Assembly: GCA_025358235.1 (NCBI GenBank)
Contig: JANYKH010000118.1
Coordinates: 1-5,870 of the forward strand
Source of the DNA: Chloroflexota bacterium
GTDB lineage: Bacteria; Chloroflexota; Dehalococcoidia; Dehalococcoidales; RBG-16-60-22
Length of the DNA: 5,870 nt
Direction: 5' to 3'
The translations under genes were made by a program, and so were the position numbers. This document shows, piece after piece, positions 1 to 5,147 of this stretch. Within the stretch, counting starts at the first letter, position 1; each line of letters starts with the position of its first letter. The notes under the pieces were generated by a model. It saw nothing but the letters and a program-made list of their open reading frames with translations, was not told where the DNA came from and ran no database searches.

Positions 1-911
1 CCGCCGAACGCGGCCGCCGGGTCGCCACTGAAGGCGAGTTCATAGGCTTCAACCTGATTCTCGCGGGAAGCGAGGCCGCAGGGGTTGTTATGCTTGATAA
101 TAGCGATGCTGGGCGCGGCATAGTCCATAACGGAGCCCCAGGCTGAATCCGCGTCCAGAATATTGTTGAAAGAAAGTTCCTTGCCGTGCAGGACTTCGGC
201 GAAAGTGATGCCGGTATCCTGTGCGCCGGAACCAACCACATTCTCGGAATAGAAAGCGGCTTTCTGGTGGGGATTCTCGCCGTAGCGCAGGGTGTAACGC
301 TTCTTCATAGCGACGGTGAGGTGCTCAGGGGCTTCTTCCACGCCCTGGCGCAGGTATTGGCTGATGGCTGTATCGTATGTGGCAGTATGCTGGTAGGCTT
401 TCTGGGCCAGGCGCTTGCGCTCTTCGAAATCAACCGCGCCCTTCGCCAGTTTTTCCAGAATCACGGGGTAATCAGCGGGATCGACGATGATGATGACGCC
501 GGGGAAGTTCTTGGCGGAAGCGCGGATCATGGCCGGGCCGCCGATATCGATATTCTCAAGGGCATCCTGAATCGTGACGCCGGCCTTGGCGACCGTCTGC
601 ACGAAGGGATAAAGGTTGACCGCCACCAGATCGATGGGGGTAATTTTGTGTTCGGCCAGGGCTTTCATGTGTTCGGGCAGATCGCGGCGGGCCAGGATAC
701 CACCGTGCACATTGGGATGGAGCGTTTTCACGCGGCCATCAAGGATTTCCGGGAAACCGGTTATATCCGAAACGCCTTTGACTTTGACACCGGCCTCGAC
801 GAGGCTTTTCTTGGTGCCGCCGGTGCTGATAATCTCGAAGCCGAGTTTGATCAGACCTTTGGCGAAATCTACAGATCCTGTTTTATCAGAGACACTGATA
901 ATAGCGCGCAT
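1..911 (-). CDS. purH: PurH, bifunctional AICAR formyltransferase / IMP cyclohydrolase (3' end cut off by window edge)
   Basis: PurH catalyses the last two steps of de novo purine synthesis in the cytoplasm: formylation of AICAR by 10-formyl-THF, then ring closure to IMP. The visible 303 codons cover the N-terminal MGS-like cyclohydrolase domain (residues 1 to about 150) and the start of the transformylase domain. Motifs seen on translating the minus strand are SVSDKTG (6-12), STGGT (29-33), DGRVKTLHP (58-66), NLYPF (99-103), GGPAMIRA (124-131), LRYGENPHQ (208-216), GKELSFNN (243-250) and IKHNNPCG (272-279). K273-H274 match the catalytic Lys-His pair of human ATIC. The usual length is about 510-530 residues, so roughly 210 are missing, with no frameshift in the part present. 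The ATG at 911 is chosen because a strong ribosome site (GAGGGGAG, 918-925) lies 6 nt upstream. It starts 18 nt after the purM stop, so the two genes are surely cotranscribed. Confidence 0.96.
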   Translation of the reverse strand, partial: MRAIISVSDKTGSVDFAKGLIKLGFEIISTGGTKKSLVEAGVKVKGVSDITGFPEILDGRVKTLHPNVHGGILARRDLPEHMKALAEHKITPIDLVAVNLYPFVQTVAKAGVTIQDALENIDIGGPAMIRASAKNFPGVIIIVDPADYPVILEKLAKGAVDFEERKRLAQKAYQHTATYDTAISQYLRQGVEEAPEHLTVAMKKRYTLRYGENPHQKAAFYSENVVGSGAQDTGITFAEVLHGKELSFNNILDADSAWGSVMDYAAPSIAIIKHNNPCGLASRENQVEAYELAFSGDPAAAFG

Positions 912-917
912 CTTTTT

Positions 918-925
918 CTCCCCTC
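918..925 (-). promoter_or_regulatory. Ribosome binding site of purH
   Basis: On the minus strand the purM-purH gap reads GAGGGGAG followed by 6 nt and then the purH ATG. Almost the whole 18-nt gap is taken up by this site, which leaves no room for a separate promoter or terminator. Confidence 0.8.
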
Positions 926-929
926 AAAA

Positions 930-1934
930 TTAGTTTATAATCACCCGGTCTTTGCCGGTTTGCGGGACAATCTTGCCGATAATTTTAGCTTCCGGCAGGT
1001 AGCCGATAACAGAAGCAGCCTTAACGGGGTCGCAGACCATACACATGCCGATGCCCATGTTGAACACCCGGTACATTTCAGCGCGGTCAATCTCCCCCTT
1101 TTGCTTGAGAATTTCAAACAGCGGGGGTACTTTCCAGCTTTCAGTGTTAACTTCGGCGGCGACGCCTTCCGGCAGGATGCGCCCGATGTTCTTTTTAAAG
1201 GAACCGCCGGTGATATGGGCGAGGCCGTTGACCATGGAGAGGAGGGGCTTGATCACATGGTAATAACAGCGGTGCGGCTCCAGCAGGGCTTCGCCGAGAG
1301 TCCGCCCCAGTTCAGGGTAATATTTGTTGTAATCATCCGCGGTGAACAGCTTGCGGACAAGTGAATAGCCGTTGGTATGCAGCCCGCTGGAAGGCAGGCC
1401 GATGATGGAGTCCCCGGCCCTGATCTTCTGGCCGTCAATGACCGATGAACGCGTGACGACACCCACGATAAAGCCGACCAGGTCATAATCATCGCCGTTA
1501 TAAATGCCGGGCATTTCAGCGGTCTCGCCGCCGATCAGGACGCAACCGACGTCAGCGCAGGCGTGAGCCATGCCCTGAACGATGTCCTTGACGCGATCCG
1601 GTTCCAGCTTGCCCATGCCAATATAGTCCTGGAAGAAAAGGGGTTCCGCGCCGGTGGTGAAAATATCATTGACGCAGTGGTTAACGATATCCATGCCGAT
1701 GGTGTCATGCTTGTTCAAAGCGAGGGCGATTTTAAGCTTCGTGCCGACGCCGTCCGAGTGCGAAACCAGAACGGGATCGGTGTAGCCTTTCATATCGAAC
1801 AGGCCGCCGAAATAGCCGAAATCCCCTACCACCCGTTGATTGAAAGTGGAGCGGGCAAACTTGCCGATGACGCTTTTGACGCGTGCGGCGGCTTCAATAT
1901 CAACCCCGGCGGCCGCATAGGTCTCTTTAGCCAC
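930..1934 (-). CDS. purM: PurM, phosphoribosylformylglycinamidine cyclo-ligase (AIR synthetase)
   Basis: PurM closes the imidazole ring: FGAM plus ATP gives AIR, the fifth step of IMP synthesis. The 334-residue product has normal family length. Family motifs are present in order: AAAGVDI (7-13), the nucleotide-binding SDGVGTKLKIA (60-70), MDIVNHCVNDI (81-91), GAEPLFFQDY (95-104), GGETAEMPG (135-143), GLPSSGLHTNGYSLVR (179-194), HITGGSFKKN (240-249) and NMGIGM near the C-terminus. The start is a GTG at 1934, supported by a perfect AGGAGG at 1941-1946 with a 6-nt spacer; no ATG near it fits as well. It is followed 18 nt later by purH. The common neighbour purN (GAR formyltransferase) is not between them. 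The upstream gap to the synthetase gene is 117 nt and holds a possible own promoter. Confidence 0.97.
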   Translation of the reverse strand: MAKETYAAAGVDIEAAARVKSVIGKFARSTFNQRVVGDFGYFGGLFDMKGYTDPVLVSHSDGVGTKLKIALALNKHDTIGMDIVNHCVNDIFTTGAEPLFFQDYIGMGKLEPDRVKDIVQGMAHACADVGCVLIGGETAEMPGIYNGDDYDLVGFIVGVVTRSSVIDGQKIRAGDSIIGLPSSGLHTNGYSLVRKLFTADDYNKYYPELGRTLGEALLEPHRCYYHVIKPLLSMVNGLAHITGGSFKKNIGRILPEGVAAEVNTESWKVPPLFEILKQKGEIDRAEMYRVFNMGIGMCMVCDPVKAASVIGYLPEAKIIGKIVPQTGKDRVIIN

Positions 1935-1940
1935 GATTAT

Positions 1941-1968
1941 CCTCCTGATGGACTAACTAATGATAGCA
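1941..1968 (-). promoter_or_regulatory. purM: Possible extended -10 promoter and ribosome site of purM
   Basis: On the minus strand TGC directly precedes TATCAT (1960-1968), an extended -10 with five of six consensus bases. No convincing -35 was found. Transcription would begin near 1953, giving a leader of only about 20 nt that contains the AGGAGG at 1941-1946. This would let purM-purH be expressed separately from the upstream synthetase gene. Read-through from that gene is equally possible because no terminator separates them. Confidence 0.4.
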
Positions 1969-2040
1969 TAAACACATTAAAAAACCGCATATTTACTAGT
2001 TCAGATGAGGGTTACGAAGAGATGCGCTGGCGCGCTGAAT

Positions 2041-2080
2041 GACCCCTCACCTCAATCCTCTCCCTCCAAGGGAGAGGAAG
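2041..2080. repeat. Palindromic dispersed-type intergenic repeat (CCCTCAC...CTCTCCCT / AGGGAGAG type)
   Basis: TCCTCTCCCT (2056-2065) and AGGGAGAGGA (2069-2078) form a perfect 10-bp inverted repeat around a 3-nt loop. It is preceded by CCCCTCACCTC (2043-2053). This layout (CCTCAC, then a CTCTCCCT...AGGGAGAG palindrome) resembles short repeats I recall from intergenic DNA of many bacterial genomes. It is not an intrinsic terminator in either direction because no T run follows. Its minus-strand translation gives the SPLEGE peptide, which forms the C-terminus of the neighbouring synthetase. Only one copy is in this window, so its dispersed nature is inferred from recall of the pattern. Confidence 0.6.
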
Positions 2081-3506
2081 TAAAAGCCGCAATTAATTCC
2101 GCGCGGTTCTTTTTCATCGCTGAAAAGCGGGAAACCGCGGTGGCGGCGCGGGTGACGGAAGGGAAGACCGGGAAGCCGGCTTCGCGGAAAGTTTCGGTGA
2201 GTTTCTTGCCCAGTTCAATCGTGGTGGCGGTGGCGTGATGGATAACGATGACAAATCGCCCTTGCATTTCGGCCTGCATACTGGAAACGTAACTCAGCCA
2301 CTGGCCCAGGTAGCGGGATTCCTCGCTGATCCAGGTAACTTCCATTTGCAGAAAAGTCACGTCAACTTCATCAGTGCTGGACATTTCCCGGAAAGCGCCG
2401 ACAGCCTGATCCCGGGTCAAACCAGCGTGAATATCCACAGGATTGCGGTAGCTGGCGCCGACATCATTGCCCATTATCGCGTTCATGCGGGTCTGGAAGC
2501 CGGCGGAGAGGAGGGGCAGTTTCAAACCGGCTTTGGCGCATTCATCCGAGGCTAGGACAGCTTGCCCCCCGCCCACCCCCATGATGGCCACGCGGCTACC
2601 GGTGAGATTCGGCAGATGGACCTGCAAGTCCGCGATGTCCGCCAATTCTTCAATGCTGTAAACGCGCAGTGCGCCGGTCTGCTTGATCAGGGCATCCCAG
2701 ACGGCGCTGTTGCCGGCGATAGAGGCAGTGTGCGAAACGGCGGCGCGCGCGCCCTCGGCGGTGAGGCCGGATTTATAAATAATGACCGGCTTTTGCCTCA
2801 CGGCGTCAGCCAGGGCTTTTTTAAAGCGGAGGCCGTCACGCACGCCCTCGATGTACATCAGGACAATATCAGTATCTTTATCGCGGGCGTAATATTCCAG
2901 AATTTCGGCTTCATTAACGTCCGTGGCGTTGCCGAAGCTAATGCCCCGGCTGATATAAAGGCCGCGGGAAGTGGTCTCACGGATGGCAAAATCGGTATTG
3001 CCTCCGCTCTGGCACATCAAGCCCACGCGGCCGGGAATCTGGCTGAAAGTGGGGCGGAAAGCGAGGCCGCCGGCAGGGCAATAAATACCCATGCCGTTGG
3101 GGCCGATGATTCTCAAATTAGCCTGCCGCGCCGCGGCGACGATGCGCATTTCCATGTCCGTGTTATCTTTACGACCCGTTTCCGAGAATCCGGCAGTAAA
3201 CAGATGGATGGCCTTGACCTTTTTGGCTTTGGCATCCTCAATCAGACCTAGGATACCGGCGGCGGGAATAGCGGAGATGACATAGTCCACCGTGCCGGGG
3301 ACATCTTTCAGCGATTTGTAGACCGGATACCCGTAAACTTCACCACCCTGCAGGCCCACAGCGTAGAGTTTACCTTTAAATGTGGCCTTCATCGATTCAA
3401 AGAAAGAGCGGCCGGCGTTCCAGCGGTTGAGGTCCGCGGAGACGCCGATGACAGCAGCGGATTTAGGGAAAAAGATTTCATCCAGGGCAGGCAATGGGGT
3501 AGTCAT
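2052..3506 (-). CDS. CoA-binding NDP-forming acyl-CoA synthetase, alpha subunit type (ACD/acetate-CoA ligase alpha-like)
   Basis: Members of this family link acyl-CoA and ADP plus phosphate to a free acid and ATP, reversibly, through a phosphohistidine. The 484-residue product has a Rossmann CoA-binding domain (about 9-135; AAVIGVS at 17-23, AGFSETG at 105-111, IGPNGMG at 134-140). A succinyl-CoA-ligase-like flavodoxin domain follows (about 150-290; CQSGGN 165-170, GNATDVNE 192-199, YIEG 218-221). Next is a C-terminal ligase-CoA domain (about 310-470; GVGGGQAVL, RNPVDI). H259 in AVSHTASIAG matches the phosphorylated His of archaeal ACD alpha, and E220 sits where the partner Glu is expected. 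No ATP-grasp (beta) domain is fused or adjacent, so a partner must be elsewhere. The ATG at 3506 is preferred over one seven codons upstream because GGAAGTGGA precedes it at 6-nt spacing, while the upstream ATG lacks a ribosome site. The last eight residues come from a palindromic repeat. The acyl substrate cannot be read from sequence. Confidence 0.88.
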   Translation of the reverse strand: MTTPLPALDEIFFPKSAAVIGVSADLNRWNAGRSFFESMKATFKGKLYAVGLQGGEVYGYPVYKSLKDVPGTVDYVISAIPAAGILGLIEDAKAKKVKAIHLFTAGFSETGRKDNTDMEMRIVAAARQANLRIIGPNGMGIYCPAGGLAFRPTFSQIPGRVGLMCQSGGNTDFAIRETTSRGLYISRGISFGNATDVNEAEILEYYARDKDTDIVLMYIEGVRDGLRFKKALADAVRQKPVIIYKSGLTAEGARAAVSHTASIAGNSAVWDALIKQTGALRVYSIEELADIADLQVHLPNLTGSRVAIMGVGGGQAVLASDECAKAGLKLPLLSAGFQTRMNAIMGNDVGASYRNPVDIHAGLTRDQAVGAFREMSSTDEVDVTFLQMEVTWISEESRYLGQWLSYVSSMQAEMQGRFVIVIHHATATTIELGKKLTETFREAGFPVFPSVTRAATAVSRFSAMKKNRAELIAAFTSSPLEGED

Positions 3507-3543
3507 TTTGTATCCACTTCCGTGCATAATAATCAGATATTAG

Positions 3544-3592
3544 CCAACAAAAAAGGGGGCAAACCACCCCCCTGGTAAGAGACTTATGTTGG
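3544..3592 (-). repeat. Outer inverted repeat enclosing the leader terminator
   Basis: In the minus-strand transcript CCAACA (3592-3587) can pair with TGTTGG (3549-3544), a 6-bp stem that encloses the whole terminator hairpin. The final T of the T run is part of this stem. Pairing is possible only after polymerase has passed the terminator, so it may stabilise the read-through RNA. Six base pairs over this distance could also be chance. Confidence 0.4.
3549..3572 (-). terminator. Intrinsic terminator in the 5' leader of the acyl-CoA synthetase gene
   Basis: Read on the minus strand, GGGGG pairs with CCCCC across a loop of about 8 nt, with an extra A-T pair at the base. Six T residues follow directly (3554-3549). 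This is a textbook intrinsic terminator for leftward transcription. It lies downstream of a likely promoter at 3610-3638 and upstream of the synthetase start at 3506, so it would stop transcripts before the gene unless overcome. Confidence 0.65.
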
Positions 3593-3609
3593 AGCGTATC
3601 CGTGTTCTA

Positions 3610-3638
3610 ACTATAGTAGATTTTGCATTTTAGGGCAA
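3610..3638 (-). promoter_or_regulatory. Sigma70-type promoter reading towards the acyl-CoA synthetase gene
   Basis: On the minus strand TTGCCC (3638-3633, four of six consensus) and TATAGT (3615-3610, five of six) are separated by exactly 17 nt. The predicted start is an A near 3603, which gives a 5' leader of about 97 nt to the ATG at 3506, with a terminator in the middle. Confidence 0.6.
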
Positions 3639-3735
3639 GGTTTACCCACTTCCATTCGGTTCCCACTCATCGCGCACAACACACCATTGTTTCAGCGAAT
3701 TCAAAACGTCCGCGCCCCAGTTCAATCTGGTTACT

Positions 3736-3759
3736 AATTATGACGAATCGATCATTATT
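3736..3759. promoter_or_regulatory. Imperfect dyad, possible regulator site upstream of the dctP promoter
   Basis: AATTATGA (3736-3743) and TCATTATT (3752-3759) are inverted repeats with one mismatch around an 8-nt centre. The dyad ends 20 nt before the putative -35 of dctP, a position typical for an activator. The assignment rests only on symmetry and position, and AT-rich DNA gives such dyads easily. Confidence 0.3.
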
Positions 3760-3779
3760 TAGGTCGTAAGTAATTCAGC

Positions 3780-3818
3780 TTGACTTCAATAAACAGGTAC
3801 TGTAAATTTACTTATACT
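3780..3818 (+). promoter_or_regulatory. Putative promoter(s) of the TRAP transporter operon
   Basis: TTGACT (3780-3785) and TAAATT (3803-3808) are spaced by 17 nt, with five and four of six consensus matches. An overlapping alternative is TAAACA (3790-3795) with TATACT (3813-3818), also 17 nt apart. Either gives a dctP leader of about 125-140 nt. Confidence 0.5.
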
Positions 3819-3848
3819 TTTTAAAACTCGGTTTCATTTTAAATAAAC

Positions 3849-3856
3849 AAACGTTT
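3849..3856. promoter_or_regulatory. Possible LacI-type operator core AAACGTTT
   Basis: The 8-bp palindrome AAACGTTT lies within ACAAACGTTTACC, close to the AAACGTTT-centred operators of many LacI/GalR regulators. It sits about 30-40 nt downstream of the predicted start of the TRAP operon, where a bound repressor would act as a roadblock. The outer bases are only partly symmetric. Confidence 0.3.
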
Positions 3857-3915
3857 ACCTAAATAATAATTCTTTGATGGGGGTTGAAAGAGGGCAAGGT
3901 TGATAGTTCCCCGGT

Positions 3916-3931
3916 AATTCTGAAATTCTGA
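3916..3931 (+). repeat. 8-bp tandem duplication AATTCTGA x2 in dctP leader
   Basis: Two exact adjacent copies of AATTCTGA lie just upstream of the dctP ribosome site. This is probably a replication-slippage duplication; no function is apparent. Confidence 0.7.
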
Positions 3932-3938
3932 GTTTAAA

Positions 3939-3944
3939 AAGGAG
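3939..3944 (+). promoter_or_regulatory. Ribosome binding site of dctP
   Basis: AAGGAG lies 7 nt before the first of two consecutive ATG codons (3952 and 3955). It supports the 3952 start and high translation of the receptor gene. Confidence 0.8.
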
Positions 3945-3951
3945 AAAAACC

Positions 3952-5070
3952 ATGATGAAGAAAGTCCTGCTATCGTCTGTAATTCTTGTACTGATTCTCA
4001 CCCTGTTGATCGGCTGCGGCGGGAACGCACCGGCCCCCACCACACCCGCGGCCACAACGACGGCTGCCACATCAGCGCCGCCGGCGACTACCTCAGCGCC
4101 ACCGGCCAAAGTTTATACCTTACAGTACACCACCTCTGAAACACCGGCCATCACCACCCAGGCTGAGTCCGCCACCCTGATGATGGATAAAATTGAAAAA
4201 CTCACCAACGGCAGAGTGAAGTTTCAGAAAAACTACGGCGGAAGTTTGGCCAGCGCCGTTCAGGAAGTCGAAGCCATCCGCAGCGGCATAGCCGACCTTG
4301 GCCGTCCGATTTATTTCACCGAGAATGCTCTCTTTAATATCATGGCTCTCGGTACCCTGCCCATGTCGATGAAGGACGCCTGGAGCGTGCACCAGTCCGT
4401 TTCCATGATAACCAAGAAATATGCCCAGGCCGAGTTAAAAGGACTCCATTTATTTGCTACCACGGGTACCGACCCGTATGTCGTCATGCTGAAATCCAAG
4501 AAGCCAATGACAGTAGCCGAATTTGCCGGTATCAAGATCAGGAACCCCGGCGGTTACGGCGGTCAGGCGCTTGAGAAGCTGGGCATGGTCCCTGTAAGCC
4601 TCGTGCTGGCTGATGTATATGATGCTATTTCCAAGGGCACTATCGAGGCCGCTTATGCCGGCCGGAACACCTCCGTAGACTACAAATTCTACGAAGTTTG
4701 CAAAGAAATGCTGGGACTGGACATCGGCATCTACACCACAATCATGTTGATCATGAATGATAATACCTGGAACAGCCTCCCGCCCGATATTCAGGGCGTC
4801 TTTACCGATGTGATGACTGAATGGGCCAAGCTCAACTACACAGTCCAGGCATCCAGAGGGGCGCCTGCGGAGAAGACCCTGAAAGATAAGGGCGTTGATG
4901 TATATTACCTGCCCGCCACGGAAATGGCCAAAGTCAACAGCATTGTACTGCCCGTATGGGATAAAGCCGTTCAGGACCTGAATGACAAAAAATTGGATGG
5001 CAAAGCCATCATGACCGACTTCGTCAACGATTTGAAGGCCCGCGGGGAAAACCCGCCGTGGAAGCCGTAA
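3952..5070 (+). CDS. dctP: DctP-family TRAP transporter solute-binding lipoprotein
   Basis: This is the extracytoplasmic receptor of a TRAP transporter; it captures a substrate and delivers it to the DctQ-DctM permease. The 372-residue product begins with a lipoprotein signal: MMKK, a hydrophobic stretch (5-20) and a lipobox L19-I20-G21-C22, with C22 the lipidated residue. A Thr/Ala/Pro-rich linker follows (25-52), including a tandem seven-residue unit (TSAPPAT, then TSAPPAK, residues 40-53). The DctP fold covers about 54-372: LTNGRVKF (84-91), GGSLASAVQEVEAIRSGIAD (96-115), GIKIRNPGG (193-201), VPVSLVLADVYDAISKGTIEAAY (213-235). R197 in IRNP corresponds to the arginine that usually holds the substrate carboxylate, so an organic acid is likely; the exact ligand is unknown. 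Lipid anchoring rather than free periplasmic location suggests a cell with a single membrane. It is the first gene of the operon; dctQ follows after a 77-nt gap with a strong hairpin. Confidence 0.93.
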   Translation: MMKKVLLSSVILVLILTLLIGCGGNAPAPTTPAATTTAATSAPPATTSAPPAKVYTLQYTTSETPAITTQAESATLMMDKIEKLTNGRVKFQKNYGGSLASAVQEVEAIRSGIADLGRPIYFTENALFNIMALGTLPMSMKDAWSVHQSVSMITKKYAQAELKGLHLFATTGTDPYVVMLKSKKPMTVAEFAGIKIRNPGGYGGQALEKLGMVPVSLVLADVYDAISKGTIEAAYAGRNTSVDYKFYEVCKEMLGLDIGIYTTIMLIMNDNTWNSLPPDIQGVFTDVMTEWAKLNYTVQASRGAPAEKTLKDKGVDVYYLPATEMAKVNSIVLPVWDKAVQDLNDKKLDGKAIMTDFVNDLKARGENPPWKP

Positions 5071-5101
5071 CTTAAATCAACTTAAGTTATCCGGAATGAT
5101 T

Positions 5102-5136
5102 TGCCGGGTGGTGGTTTAAAGCGCCGCCACCCGGCA
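5102..5136 (+). other. Strong intergenic hairpin between dctP and dctQ
   Basis: TGCCGGGTGGTGG (5102-5114) pairs with CCGCCACCCGGCA (5124-5136): 13 bp with one G-U wobble and a 9-nt loop. No T run follows, so it is not a classical terminator. In receptor-first transporter operons such hairpins commonly protect the 3' end of the upstream message and lower permease expression relative to receptor. It ends 11 nt before the dctQ ATG, so it may also hinder ribosome access. Confidence 0.75.
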
Positions 5137-5147
5137 TTGAGAATCAA

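Larger units (their letters stand above)
3632..3901 (+). repeat. Pair of 11-bp direct repeats AGGGCAAGGTT in the control region
   Basis: AGGGCAAGGTT occurs at 3632-3642, overlapping the -35 of the leftward promoter, and again at 3891-3901, in the dctP leader. Two exact 11-mers in under 450 nt are unlikely but not impossible by chance. They may be binding sites for one regulator of both divergent units. Confidence 0.35.
3507..3951. other. Divergent AT-rich intergenic control region
   Basis: These 445 nt separate the leftward synthetase-purM-purH unit from the rightward TRAP operon. I see no credible gene in them: there is no ORF of useful length with a ribosome site, and no tRNA or known RNA fold. 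They hold a minus-strand promoter and leader terminator (3549-3638), a plus-strand promoter (3780-3818), two dyads (3736-3759, 3849-3856), an 11-bp direct repeat and the dctP ribosome site. The stretch 3643-3735 holds nothing I can assign apart from a small CCAG/CTGG hairpin at about 3717-3730. Confidence 0.8.

Noticed and set aside
186..1364. Long plus-strand open frame (392 codons) antisense to purH and purM
   Set aside because: Both antisense genes carry complete family motifs across this span. The plus-strand frame crosses the purM-purH junction, matches no family I recognise and is explained by GC-rich codon shadowing.
1563..2042. Plus-strand open frame over the 5' part of purM and its upstream gap
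   Set aside because: Its sequence mirrors purM codons and it lacks a ribosome site; the part beyond purM is a short non-conserved tail.
2056..2078. Palindrome at the end of the synthetase gene as an intrinsic terminator
   Set aside because: No T run follows the stem on either strand. It overlaps coding sequence and fits a dispersed repeat better.
2562..3251. Plus-strand open frame (229 codons) antisense to the acyl-CoA synthetase gene
   Set aside because: It is a shadow of a well-supported gene, with no ribosome site and an amino-acid pattern typical of reversed codons.
3555..3580. T-box-like GGGTGG in the minus-strand leader
   Set aside because: The T-box consensus continues with NACC, which is absent. 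The leader is far too short for a specifier stem, and the gene is not an aminoacylation or amino-acid gene.
3880..3905. AGGGCAAGG in the dctP leader, reminiscent of the c-di-GMP riboswitch core
   Set aside because: The flanking conserved bases and the paired stems of that riboswitch are not present.
3855..4109. Minus-strand open frame rich in Ala/Gly/Val opposite the dctP signal and linker
   Set aside because: Its low-complexity composition is the complement of the Thr/Ala/Pro linker codons. It would also need to cross the dctP control region.
5102..5136. dctP-dctQ hairpin as a full terminator
   Set aside because: The sequence after the stem lacks a T run, and dctQ-dctM clearly continue the operon.
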